Below are positions 8,237 to 15,820 of a DNA stretch of 64,000 nt, piece after piece. Origin of the DNA: Chondromyces crocatus (GTDB taxonomy: Bacteria > Myxococcota_A > Polyangia > Polyangiales > Polyangiaceae); contig NZ_CP012159.1 of NCBI RefSeq assembly GCF_001189295.1, positions 8,974,501 through 9,038,500 on the forward strand, in the 5' to 3' direction. Each line of letters starts with the position of its first letter. Within the stretch, counting starts at the first letter, position 1. The notes under the pieces were generated by a model that saw only the letters and a list, made by a program, of their open reading frames with translations, was not told the DNA's origin and searched no databases. The position numbers were made by a program, and so were the translations under genes.

Positions 8237-9892
8237 ATGCCAGCACGCTCCCCCAGTCATGTTCTCGGTGCAGCGCTGATGCTGGTCACGGCCATCGCAC
8301 GCGCACAGCCAGCGACGCCCCCCTCTGCGCCCCCGACGCCAGCAACGACATCGCCCTCTCCTGCTGCACCCACGTCACCCGCGCAGGCAGCGCCCTCCCC
8401 TGCCCCAGCAGCGCCCGCGCAGGCAGCGCCCTCTCCTTCCCCGGCAGCTTCCCCACCAGCGCCCGCGCAACCCGCGCCCTCCGCTCCTGCGTCTCCGGCA
8501 CCAGCCACGCCCTCTCCTGCCGCGGCGTCTCGCCCCGACACCGTCGATGACGTGATGACCCCCGGCGAGATGAACGCCGGAAAGACGCGCGACGAGGTGA
8601 AGCGGGATCGGCTGAAGCCCGAGCTGTTCGGCGAGCCCGAGAAGGGGTCGCACCTCACCGGCGTGGAGCGCAAGGCCAGCTACCCGAGCGACGGAATCCG
8701 CAGCGCAGGGAGCGCGCTGCTCGCCGTCCCTCGGGCCATGGTCGACTTGCTCTTTCTGACGAGCGGCACCGCGGCAGGTCTGGTGCAGGAAGATCAGGTG
8801 GTGCCTCGGGTCGCCGAGCTGGTGAACCCGGGCCGCGGCTCGGTCGGGGTCTTTCCGACGGTGTTCGCGGAGACGGGTCGAGGTCGGTTCAGCGTCGGAG
8901 CCCGCATGGTCGGCAACCTCGGCAGCCTCGCCACGGGCGTCCGGATCGGGTACGGCGGGCCGGACGAGACGGTCGTGGAGAGCCGGCTCCGCATGAGCCG
9001 GCTGGCGCCCATCCCGGCAATCTTCACCGTGGAAGCGTACGCCGATCGGCGCACCGATCTCGAGTACTACGGCGTCGGGCAGGCGCCCGAGGAAGATCCG
9101 CGCAACCACTTCGCGCGGGATGTGCAGACGCGGGAGGCGCTCTACCGGGAGCGGCGGCTGAGGTTCATCGCGGGCGCCGGTATCCGCCCGTACTCGGACG
9201 TCGAGGCGTTCTTCTCGGTGAGCGTGACGCGGCGCCAGGCGGATGATGCGCAAGGGGTCGCGGCCTCGGCGTTGAGCCGGGTCTTCGACGTGGACAGGCT
9301 GCCGGGCGCGTTCGCGGAGACGCGGTTCTTCTACACGGAAGCCGCGCTGCGCGCCGACACGCGCGCCTCGCGCTCCAGGCCCTCACCCGGCGTGCTGGCG
9401 GAGGTGTATAGCGGCGTGGGCGTCGGGGATCTGAGCCGCGGCCCGGCAATCTGGCTGACGCGGCTGGGGGGTCGGCTGATCGGCTCGATCCCGCTCGTGC
9501 GTCCGACGACGGTGCTGTCGCCCCGGATCGTGATCGACGGGGTGATCCCCCTCGAGGGGACGCTGCCGTTCAACGAACTGGCACGGCAGCCCGATTTCCG
9601 CGGGTTCGACCGGCGCCGCGATCAGGTGTCGGTGGTGGCGTCGCTGGACCACCGCTGGCTCCTCTTGCGCTACACCGGCGCGCGCATCTTCATCGACGCG
9701 GCGACGGTGGGACCGAATCCGGCGAAGCTCGATCTGGAGCACGTCCGCATCGCGGCGGGGTTCGGGATCGATCTGAACAGCACCACCAACGAGATCGGTC
9801 GCACCTCGGTCGCGTTCAGCCCGGAGGGCGTGCGCGTGCTGCTCACGCTGGGCGTGGCGCAGATGTTCGGCGACCGCCAGCACAGGGACTGA
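8237..9892 (+). CDS. D15/BamA-TamA-like outer-membrane beta-barrel protein
   Basis: The 551-residue product starts with a signal peptide ending near ARAQ, followed by a Pro/Ala/Ser low-complexity linker of about 75 residues made of APAQAAPSP-type repeats. The rest (from about residue 150) is rich in alternating hydrophobic strands. Phrases typical of the D15 surface-antigen family are visible: LEYYGVG in the middle and PDFRGFDRRRDQ near the end, where the family has its RGF motif. No POTRA domains are evident, so it is more like the short D15 barrels than BamA itself. It is followed after four bases by a lipoprotein gene. Confidence 0.62.
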   Translation: MPARSPSHVLGAALMLVTAIARAQPATPPSAPPTPATTSPSPAAPTSPAQAAPSPAPAAPAQAAPSPSPAASPPAPAQPAPSAPASPAPATPSPAAASRPDTVDDVMTPGEMNAGKTRDEVKRDRLKPELFGEPEKGSHLTGVERKASYPSDGIRSAGSALLAVPRAMVDLLFLTSGTAAGLVQEDQVVPRVAELVNPGRGSVGVFPTVFAETGRGRFSVGARMVGNLGSLATGVRIGYGGPDETVVESRLRMSRLAPIPAIFTVEAYADRRTDLEYYGVGQAPEEDPRNHFARDVQTREALYRERRLRFIAGAGIRPYSDVEAFFSVSVTRRQADDAQGVAASALSRVFDVDRLPGAFAETRFFYTEAALRADTRASRSRPSPGVLAEVYSGVGVGDLSRGPAIWLTRLGGRLIGSIPLVRPTTVLSPRIVIDGVIPLEGTLPFNELARQPDFRGFDRRRDQVSVVASLDHRWLLLRYTGARIFIDAATVGPNPAKLDLEHVRIAAGFGIDLNSTTNEIGRTSVAFSPEGVRVLLTLGVAQMFGDRQHRD

Positions 9893-9896
9893 CACC

Positions 9897-11618
9897 ATGC
9901 GCGCCAGAGCCCTCCTCCTGCTCTCTCTCACCGCTTGCAGCTACGTGCCGCCCCGGTTCGCCGATCGGCCACCGGTGCGGGACGCAGGTGACGCGGTCCC
10001 GATCCCGGTGCCGCGGGTGACGGGGATGCTCTCGTCGGACACGATCACGAACCTCCACGTGCGGTACGTGCTGCTCGACGGGATGGACCTGCGGCGCAGG
10101 CCGGAAGCGGCCGACGTCAACGCCTTCGACGAGGTGCCCGCGTCGACCTGGTTCAGGCCTGCCGGGGACGTGCCTCCGCCGGATCCGCCGCCCGTGCCGC
10201 CGCTGACGCTGCTGCCCCCCGAGGAGGCGGGGTCGGCGTGGCCGCCGTACACGTCGGGGATCTACGCGGGGCAAGCGGGGTTGAGCCGGCGCACGACGTC
10301 GATGGAGGGCACGGTGGTGACCGCGCTCGACGCGCACGGGCGACGTTACGTGCTGCGGCGCGATCCGCGCGAGCACCCGGGGATGCGGACGAGCGCGGAG
10401 GCGACGACGTCACACCTGGTGCGGGCGCTCGGCTACCTGAGCCCCACGGTATCGATCCTCGATCTGCGGGCCATCGACTTCCGCAACACGACGCCGGGCC
10501 AGCCCAAGGCGTCCCCAGCCGGGGGCTGGAAGCGACCCGATCTCGTGCGCGGCTTCCTGGAGCCCGGTCCTTCCCCGCGACGGGGGCGCTACCGGATCAG
10601 CGCCACGCGCTGGCCTCCGTCCCCTGGCGTGGATCTCGGCGCCACGGTGGCGATCGATGTCCGGCTCGACGATCCCAACGACCAGATCCCCCACCGGGAT
10701 CGACGCACGCTGCGCGCGCTCGGGATGCTCACCGGCTGGCTCCGGTTGCGGCAGCTCGATCCGGAGCACCTGCGCGACGTGTACGTGGGAGAGCCCGGTC
10801 AAGGTTACGTGAAGCACTACCTCGTGGCGCTCCACGGCGCGTTCGGTGCCGATCTGGTGGGCGCGCGCGAGGAGGACGGGATGTTCAAGCGCATCGTGAC
10901 GCTCGGGCTGATGCCCGAGGAGAAGCCGGTGCAGGTGCAGACCCGCTTCCCTTCGATCGGGCAGCTCGATCCCGTGGTCACGCCGCGAGACCTCGATCCT
11001 TCGCCCGCGTTCGCGCCGATCGATCGAGCATCCCCGGGAGATCTGTACTGGCTCGCGCGCCGGATCGCGGCGCTCCCCCGGGCAACGCTGGAGGCCGCCG
11101 TGGCCGCGGGAAAGCTCGGTGATCCGGTGGCCGAGACGTGGCTCCTGGGGACCCTGGAGCAGCGGCGGAAGCAGATCATGGCCCTCGCTTACGGGAAGAC
11201 CACCCCCTGCGACGTGGGTCACGTCGAGGGCAACCACCTCCTGTTGCGGGATCTGGGGGTGTCTCAGGGCCTGTGGGCGGCCGCCGCATCGCGTTACGAG
11301 GTCGAGCAGATGGATTACAAAGGCCGCCGGCAAGGGGACGCTTTTTCCCTGCTGCCAGCTGGAGAGAGGGGCGAAGTCCGCGTCCCTCTGCCTCGGCCCC
11401 TCATCGGCTCGTACCTGGTGATCCGCCTGAAGGTGGAGCGGTCGGAGGGCCCCCCCGCCGACGGTGTGCCCATGGAGGTCCACCTCGTCGCGCAGCCGGC
11501 CGAGGCCGTGTTCGGCACGATGAGAGCGGGAAAATCCGGGGCGAAGGGTGAAAACTCTGCGCAAGGGGGCCGCCCACGGACGGACGCGACCTGGGTCGTG
11601 CGCGGAATCCGGCATTGA
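9897..11618 (+). CDS. Large predicted lipoprotein of unknown function
   Basis: 573 residues. The N-terminus has a short signal peptide with lipobox LTAC at about residues 11-14, so the protein should be lipid-anchored. The body contains RRYVLRRDPREHPGMRTSAE, SHLVRALGY and DVYVGEPGQGYVKHYLVAL, and a C-terminal domain beginning near LLLRDLGVSQGLW. I do not recognise the fold. It starts four bases after the barrel gene, so the two are probably made together; a lipoprotein partner for the barrel is a reasonable inference. Confidence 0.7.
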   Translation: MRARALLLLSLTACSYVPPRFADRPPVRDAGDAVPIPVPRVTGMLSSDTITNLHVRYVLLDGMDLRRRPEAADVNAFDEVPASTWFRPAGDVPPPDPPPVPPLTLLPPEEAGSAWPPYTSGIYAGQAGLSRRTTSMEGTVVTALDAHGRRYVLRRDPREHPGMRTSAEATTSHLVRALGYLSPTVSILDLRAIDFRNTTPGQPKASPAGGWKRPDLVRGFLEPGPSPRRGRYRISATRWPPSPGVDLGATVAIDVRLDDPNDQIPHRDRRTLRALGMLTGWLRLRQLDPEHLRDVYVGEPGQGYVKHYLVALHGAFGADLVGAREEDGMFKRIVTLGLMPEEKPVQVQTRFPSIGQLDPVVTPRDLDPSPAFAPIDRASPGDLYWLARRIAALPRATLEAAVAAGKLGDPVAETWLLGTLEQRRKQIMALAYGKTTPCDVGHVEGNHLLLRDLGVSQGLWAAAASRYEVEQMDYKGRRQGDAFSLLPAGERGEVRVPLPRPLIGSYLVIRLKVERSEGPPADGVPMEVHLVAQPAEAVFGTMRAGKSGAKGENSAQGGRPRTDATWVVRGIRH

Positions 11619-11644
11619 TCCGGAGGCTTGTTCCTCTGGCCTCG

Positions 11645-11687
11645 CCGTGGTCTTCTGGAACCACGGTACGGCCGGCCTGGCCAGGCC
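11645..11687 (+). terminator. Two adjacent dyads between the lipoprotein and GTPase genes
   Basis: CCGTGGT (11645-11651) pairs with ACCACGG (11660-11666), and GGCCTGGCCAGGCC at 11674-11687 is a perfect palindrome. They sit 26-70 bases after the lipoprotein stop and 58 bases or more before the GTPase start. There is no T-run, so termination is possible but unproven; the palindrome could equally be an operator for the GTPase operon. Confidence 0.35.
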
Positions 11688-11745
11688 ACCCCGCCCCGGG
11701 ATAGCGCTGACATCACCCTCAGGCGGGGGCGCGAGGAGTGATTCC

Positions 11746-12852
11746 ATGCTCTTTCTGACAATCTTGTTGGGTCTGGTGGCGCTCGGCGCCAGCGCGGCAG
11801 CCGTGGCGCTGTATCTTCAGACAAGCCGACTGAAGCAGCAGCACCTGGACGCGAACAAGCACATCCAGGCCTTGCAGTCCTCCCAGGTCCAGAACGAGTC
11901 GATGCGTTCGCAGAACGCGCAGCTCAGCCAGATGGTCGAGGAGGCTCGGGACGAGGACCGCAAGAAGGTCGAGTGGCTCGATCACCAGCAGCAGGAGATC
12001 GACTGGCTGCGCGCCGAGCTGGAGAAGCGGCCGAAGATCACGCAGAAGCGCTACAAGATCCTGACCGTGGGCGTGAAGTGGACGGGGAAGACGTCGCTCA
12101 CGCTGAAGTGGTCGAACCCGCTGGTCGACCTCGGCGCGCTGCAGGGTACGAAGATCGAGCGCTACGAGCGCACCGTCAGCCACGTGACGACGAAGGAAGT
12201 CGTCACCGAGCACGTGTTCGAGATCGGCGACTGGGGCGGCGAGCACATCGTCGACGCGCAGCAGGAGCTGATCATGGACGAGATCCACGGCCTCCTGATG
12301 GTGGTCGATCTCGCCGGCAAGGAAGGCCAGCGGGTGGATCAGCAGCGGGTGCACGACCAGCTCCGCGAGTTCCAGCCGCAGTCGCTGAAGTACTTCTTCG
12401 GGCCGAAGACGCTCGCGTCCTGCAAGGCCGTGGTGCTCTTCATCAACAAGTCCGACGTGCTCTCGGGGACGCCGGCCGAGGTGGAGCGCGAGGCGAAGAA
12501 CTACTACAAGCCGCTGATCGACGCGCTCGAGCTGTACAAGAGCCAGATCGACATCCGGGTGCTGGTCGGCTCGGCGACCTACGGGCACAGCACGCACTTC
12601 CTGTTCTCGCACTTCGTCGAGCGGATCCTCCCGAAGAACGCCTACGACACGCAGCTCCTGCAGCGCATGAAGGCCGACCTGCCGCACTCGGCCCAGGCCA
12701 TCCCGCACGGCCTGCCGCCGGCCCACGGGATGCAGCAGCCCGGCCAGCACGGCATGCATCCTCACCAGGTGCCGCCGCCGCCGGCCGGGGCAGCGACGCG
12801 GCTGCCACAGCCGGCGTACCCGCAGGCGACCTCGAGGTTCAATGGTCGATAG
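11746..12852 (+). CDS. Membrane-anchored small GTPase with coiled coil
   Basis: 368 residues in three parts. One N-terminal transmembrane helix spans residues 3-24. A Gln/Glu-rich coiled coil covers about 27-95. The GTPase domain from about 102 has G1 GVKWTGKTS (109-117), G3 DWGG (162-165) and G4 NKSD (234-237). The last 60 residues are Pro/His/Gln-rich. A membrane anchor in front of a Ras-like G domain is unusual for bacteria. The ATG at 11746 begins exactly at the membrane helix; longer in-frame starts overlap the upstream gene. Its 3' end overlaps the next gene by 11 bases, indicating coupling. It probably acts as a GTP-dependent switch at the inner membrane with the next two products. Confidence 0.82.
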   Translation: MLFLTILLGLVALGASAAAVALYLQTSRLKQQHLDANKHIQALQSSQVQNESMRSQNAQLSQMVEEARDEDRKKVEWLDHQQQEIDWLRAELEKRPKITQKRYKILTVGVKWTGKTSLTLKWSNPLVDLGALQGTKIERYERTVSHVTTKEVVTEHVFEIGDWGGEHIVDAQQELIMDEIHGLLMVVDLAGKEGQRVDQQRVHDQLREFQPQSLKYFFGPKTLASCKAVVLFINKSDVLSGTPAEVEREAKNYYKPLIDALELYKSQIDIRVLVGSATYGHSTHFLFSHFVERILPKNAYDTQLLQRMKADLPHSAQAIPHGLPPAHGMQQPGQHGMHPHQVPPPPAGAATRLPQPAYPQATSRFNGR

Positions 12853-14770
12853 CGAAGCCAGCGCGGGATACCAGATCCCACGCTATCGGGCGTCGGACGA
12901 CGTGTGCTGGCACCACGTCCTCCACGGCAACATCCCGAACCACCAGATCGACTTCATGTACGGGCCGGAGGTGCCGCAAGGGACGCTCACGCCCACGCAC
13001 TTCAGCCACATGACGCGGCTGATGAAGTACATCGAGCCGCAGACGCATGCGTCCCACGCTTTCGCAATCGGCAACCTGTCGCGTGACGACACGCAGCACG
13101 AGCCGGGTCACGGGGCGCTGGGGATCATCTTCGGGATGCGCATCGGTGGGACGACCGATCACGCAGGGCGGCAGAACCCGCCGTTCGCGCACGGGATCCT
13201 GACCGTGGACCGGGAGCTGGTGTACTCGACGGTGCTGGAGGCCGCGGCGACGTTCTACCGGCACGTGATGTACGCCGGCGAGGCGCAGTCGACGACGAGC
13301 GACTTCTACAAGGCCTACATCCGGACGATGGTCGAGAACCCTGCCGAGATCGGGCAGGTGCTGTCGCGCTACGTGGCCGACTTCAACGATCTGCCGCGGC
13401 TGCGCCGGAGCCCGCTGGGCTTCGACTTCGAGGCCGACGAGGAGGCGACGCCGAAGCGGGTGGTGATCGTGCACCCGCACGGGGAGTCGTTCGGGACCAT
13501 CGCGCACGCGGCGGCGAAGATCGCGTCGATCCTGTACCGCTCGAACATCAAGTGGACGTCGATCTCGACGGGGCGGGAAGCGGACATCCCGGGCGGGGTG
13601 TCGATCCGGTTCTACTCGGAGTCCGACGTGAGCACCGAGGAGCGGCGGGTGGGCACCCTGCACCAGCTCGAGGAGCTGCCGGAAGACGAGGCGGAGATCG
13701 CGCGGCAGCTCTTCCACGCACGGCCGCAGGGCGGTGGTGAGACGAACCGGCGCTACGTGGGGTGGCGCGAGAAGTTCGCGTCCCAGGCGGTGCCCGAAGA
13801 GGCCCCTGGGCCGAGCGCGTCGTTCCGGCGATCGCCGATGGGGAGCCTGTCCGAGGCGGAGGGGCGGCACGAGCGTCCGGAGGGCCGGTTCGAGCGGCAC
13901 GAGGCGCGTGAAGGGCGTGGGGAGCCGCCGCGGGCGGCGAAGTTCACGGACACGGGGCCCGAGGGGATGCCGCGCGCGCCTGGCCTGGAGCGGGGTGAGC
14001 GCGGGATGCCGCCGAGGGATCTGGGGTCGACCGCGTCGAAGGCGTCGAAGCCGCCGTCTGCCGGGGGGGCGCGCGAGAAGAACGGGCGGCCCATCACGGC
14101 GAGCGGGGCGTTGCCGGCCGTGTCGAGCACGACGAAGCCCGTGGCCAAGACGGTCGCGCTGGATGACGAGCCGACGCAGGTGCAGGAGTGGCGCGATGCG
14201 AGCTCCTCGGGGATGAAGGGGCGCGTCGCAGGGAGAGGGGCCGGGGACGAAGACATCGAGATCACGGTGGAGCCGCCCGCGGGCTCCTCGAAGAAGTGGG
14301 TGTGGATGGTGATCGGCGCCGTGGCCGTCGCAGCAGGCGCCGCCGCGGTGATGGGGGGGGTGCCCGGGAAGGTACCGGGGCTGGGTTCGCTGGGCGGGGG
14401 GACGCAGCCGGAGCTGACGCCACCGACGCCGACGCAAGATCCGGGGGCGGGGGAAGAGAAGGCGCCGACGCAGGAGGCGCAGCAAGGGCAAGAGCCGCAG
14501 GGGGCGCAAGCGCCAGGCTCACCCGACAAGAACTCGCCCGACAGCACGACGAACGCTGCTGCGACGACGACGTCCGGCACCGAATCGCCTCCCGGAAGCA
14601 CGACCGGCACGACCAATTCAAACAAGAAGACCGTCCGGCAGGGGGGAGCGAAGGGCGCCACGAACAAGGGCTCCACGGGGACCAACAAGGCTGGGACGAC
14701 GTCAAAAGAACCCGATGCCCCGAAGACCCCGAGCATCTTCGATCAAGAACTCAAACTGACGCCCAAGTAG
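12842..14770 (+). CDS. Single-pass membrane protein of the GTPase-kinase module
   Basis: 642 residues. The N-terminal part, about 1-295, is a well-folded looking domain (YQIPRYRASDDVCWHHVLHG, ALGIIFGMRIGG) with no family I can name. A charged low-complexity linker follows (about 300-480). A transmembrane helix lies near 486-506 (WVWMVIGAVAVAAGAAAVM), and a Thr/Gly/Ser-rich tail ends the protein. The large domain is therefore probably cytoplasmic, next to the GTPase, with the tail outside. It overlaps the GTPase gene by 11 bases and is followed after 11 bases by a kinase gene. It may be the GTPase partner or effector; resemblance to GTPase-associated proteins of predicted conflict systems is only a guess. 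Confidence 0.72.
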   Translation: MVDSEASAGYQIPRYRASDDVCWHHVLHGNIPNHQIDFMYGPEVPQGTLTPTHFSHMTRLMKYIEPQTHASHAFAIGNLSRDDTQHEPGHGALGIIFGMRIGGTTDHAGRQNPPFAHGILTVDRELVYSTVLEAAATFYRHVMYAGEAQSTTSDFYKAYIRTMVENPAEIGQVLSRYVADFNDLPRLRRSPLGFDFEADEEATPKRVVIVHPHGESFGTIAHAAAKIASILYRSNIKWTSISTGREADIPGGVSIRFYSESDVSTEERRVGTLHQLEELPEDEAEIARQLFHARPQGGGETNRRYVGWREKFASQAVPEEAPGPSASFRRSPMGSLSEAEGRHERPEGRFERHEAREGRGEPPRAAKFTDTGPEGMPRAPGLERGERGMPPRDLGSTASKASKPPSAGGAREKNGRPITASGALPAVSSTTKPVAKTVALDDEPTQVQEWRDASSSGMKGRVAGRGAGDEDIEITVEPPAGSSKKWVWMVIGAVAVAAGAAAVMGGVPGKVPGLGSLGGGTQPELTPPTPTQDPGAGEEKAPTQEAQQGQEPQGAQAPGSPDKNSPDSTTNAAATTTSGTESPPGSTTGTTNSNKKTVRQGGAKGATNKGSTGTNKAGTTSKEPDAPKTPSIFDQELKLTPK

Positions 14771-14781
14771 GGCGCGCCGGC

Positions 14782-15681
14782 ATGACCCATCCTTCCTCCA
14801 GCCCCGGCGGCTACGTTCGCGCGGATCTCGACGCGGCGCTGCCTCGCTTCAGCGGTTTTCGTTTGCTCGGTCGTGGTGGCGAAGGCGCCGTGTTCATCGC
14901 CTTCGACTGGACCCGCAAGGAAGACGTCGCGCTGAAGCTCATGCGCGCGGGCGAAGACCCGACGCTCTGGGAACGGTTCGAGCGCGAGTACGCCATCCTC
15001 GCGACGTCACGCGCGGCGAACCTGGTGCAGGTCTTCGCGTCCGGTCACGGGCAGATCCGGGTGCAAGACGGCTCGGTGCAGCACCACTTCTGGTACACGA
15101 TGGAGATCTGCGAGACGACGCTCCGGAAGGTGTACCGGGGGATGAACCTGGAGCAGCGCGTCGATCTGATGCGGCAGATGTTCGATGGGCTGGCCTATCT
15201 GCACGCGAAGAACGTGGCCCACCGCGACATCAAGCCGGCCAACCTGTTCCTCGTGAAGGGCACGCAGCTCAAGATCGGGGACTTCGGTCTGGCGACGGTG
15301 ACGAAGGTGCCGACGTCGAGCACCGGGATGGTCTCGGGGAGCCCGCCGTACCTGGCGCCAGAGCGGTGGCTCGGAGATCAAGCGTCCGACTGGAGGCCCA
15401 GCGATCAGTACGCGGCCGGCGTGACGGCGTTCGAGCTGCTGAGCTGTGGGTCGCCTCCGCTCGATTTCAATGTGGGGACGATGCAGGCGCACCTGTCCGG
15501 GGCCGTCAATCGGCTGGTGATTCCAGAGTTGCCGCGACAAGGGCTGTTCGCGGTGAACGCGGTGCTGCGGCGGATGCTGGCGAAGCGACCCGAGGATCGC
15601 TACCCGGATCTGGCCGAGTGCAAGCGGGAGCTGGACGCGGCGCTGGCGCAGGACGCAGTGACGGGCCTGGTGCGGCGGTAG
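14782..15681 (+). CDS. Soluble Hanks-type Ser/Thr protein kinase
   Basis: 299 residues, essentially a bare kinase domain. The Gly loop is GRGGEGAVF (30-38), the ATP lysine is Lys52 in VALKLM, the catalytic loop is HRDIKPANLF (Asp149) and the metal Asp167 is in DFGLAT. SPPYLAPERW stands in place of the usual APE segment. Unlike the other kinases here it has no transmembrane helix or Pro-rich tail. As the last gene of the three-gene module it is likely the output enzyme, acting on targets near the GTPase/membrane-protein complex. Confidence 0.9.
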   Translation: MTHPSSSPGGYVRADLDAALPRFSGFRLLGRGGEGAVFIAFDWTRKEDVALKLMRAGEDPTLWERFEREYAILATSRAANLVQVFASGHGQIRVQDGSVQHHFWYTMEICETTLRKVYRGMNLEQRVDLMRQMFDGLAYLHAKNVAHRDIKPANLFLVKGTQLKIGDFGLATVTKVPTSSTGMVSGSPPYLAPERWLGDQASDWRPSDQYAAGVTAFELLSCGSPPLDFNVGTMQAHLSGAVNRLVIPELPRQGLFAVNAVLRRMLAKRPEDRYPDLAECKRELDAALAQDAVTGLVRR

Positions 15682-15773
15682 CAAGACGGGCAGCGCGAAA
15701 AGCGGCGCGGTGAGGGAAAGCCGCGAGCTGCCTGACAGGCCACGTGAGGGGCAGCGAGGCCAGCGGAAGGCGA

Positions 15774-15791
15774 CGCGAGGGGGGCCTCGCG
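15774..15791. terminator. Hairpin between convergent kinase genes
   Basis: CGCGAGG (15774-15780) and CCTCGCG (15785-15791) pair around GGGG, in the 139-base gap between two genes that point at each other. A second overlapping dyad, GCGAGGCC/GGCCTCGC, spans 15754-15790. No T-run is present; a weak two-way terminator is plausible. Confidence 0.4.
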
Positions 15792-15820
15792 GTCGAGCCA
15801 CGTGCGGACGTCGCCAGGCT

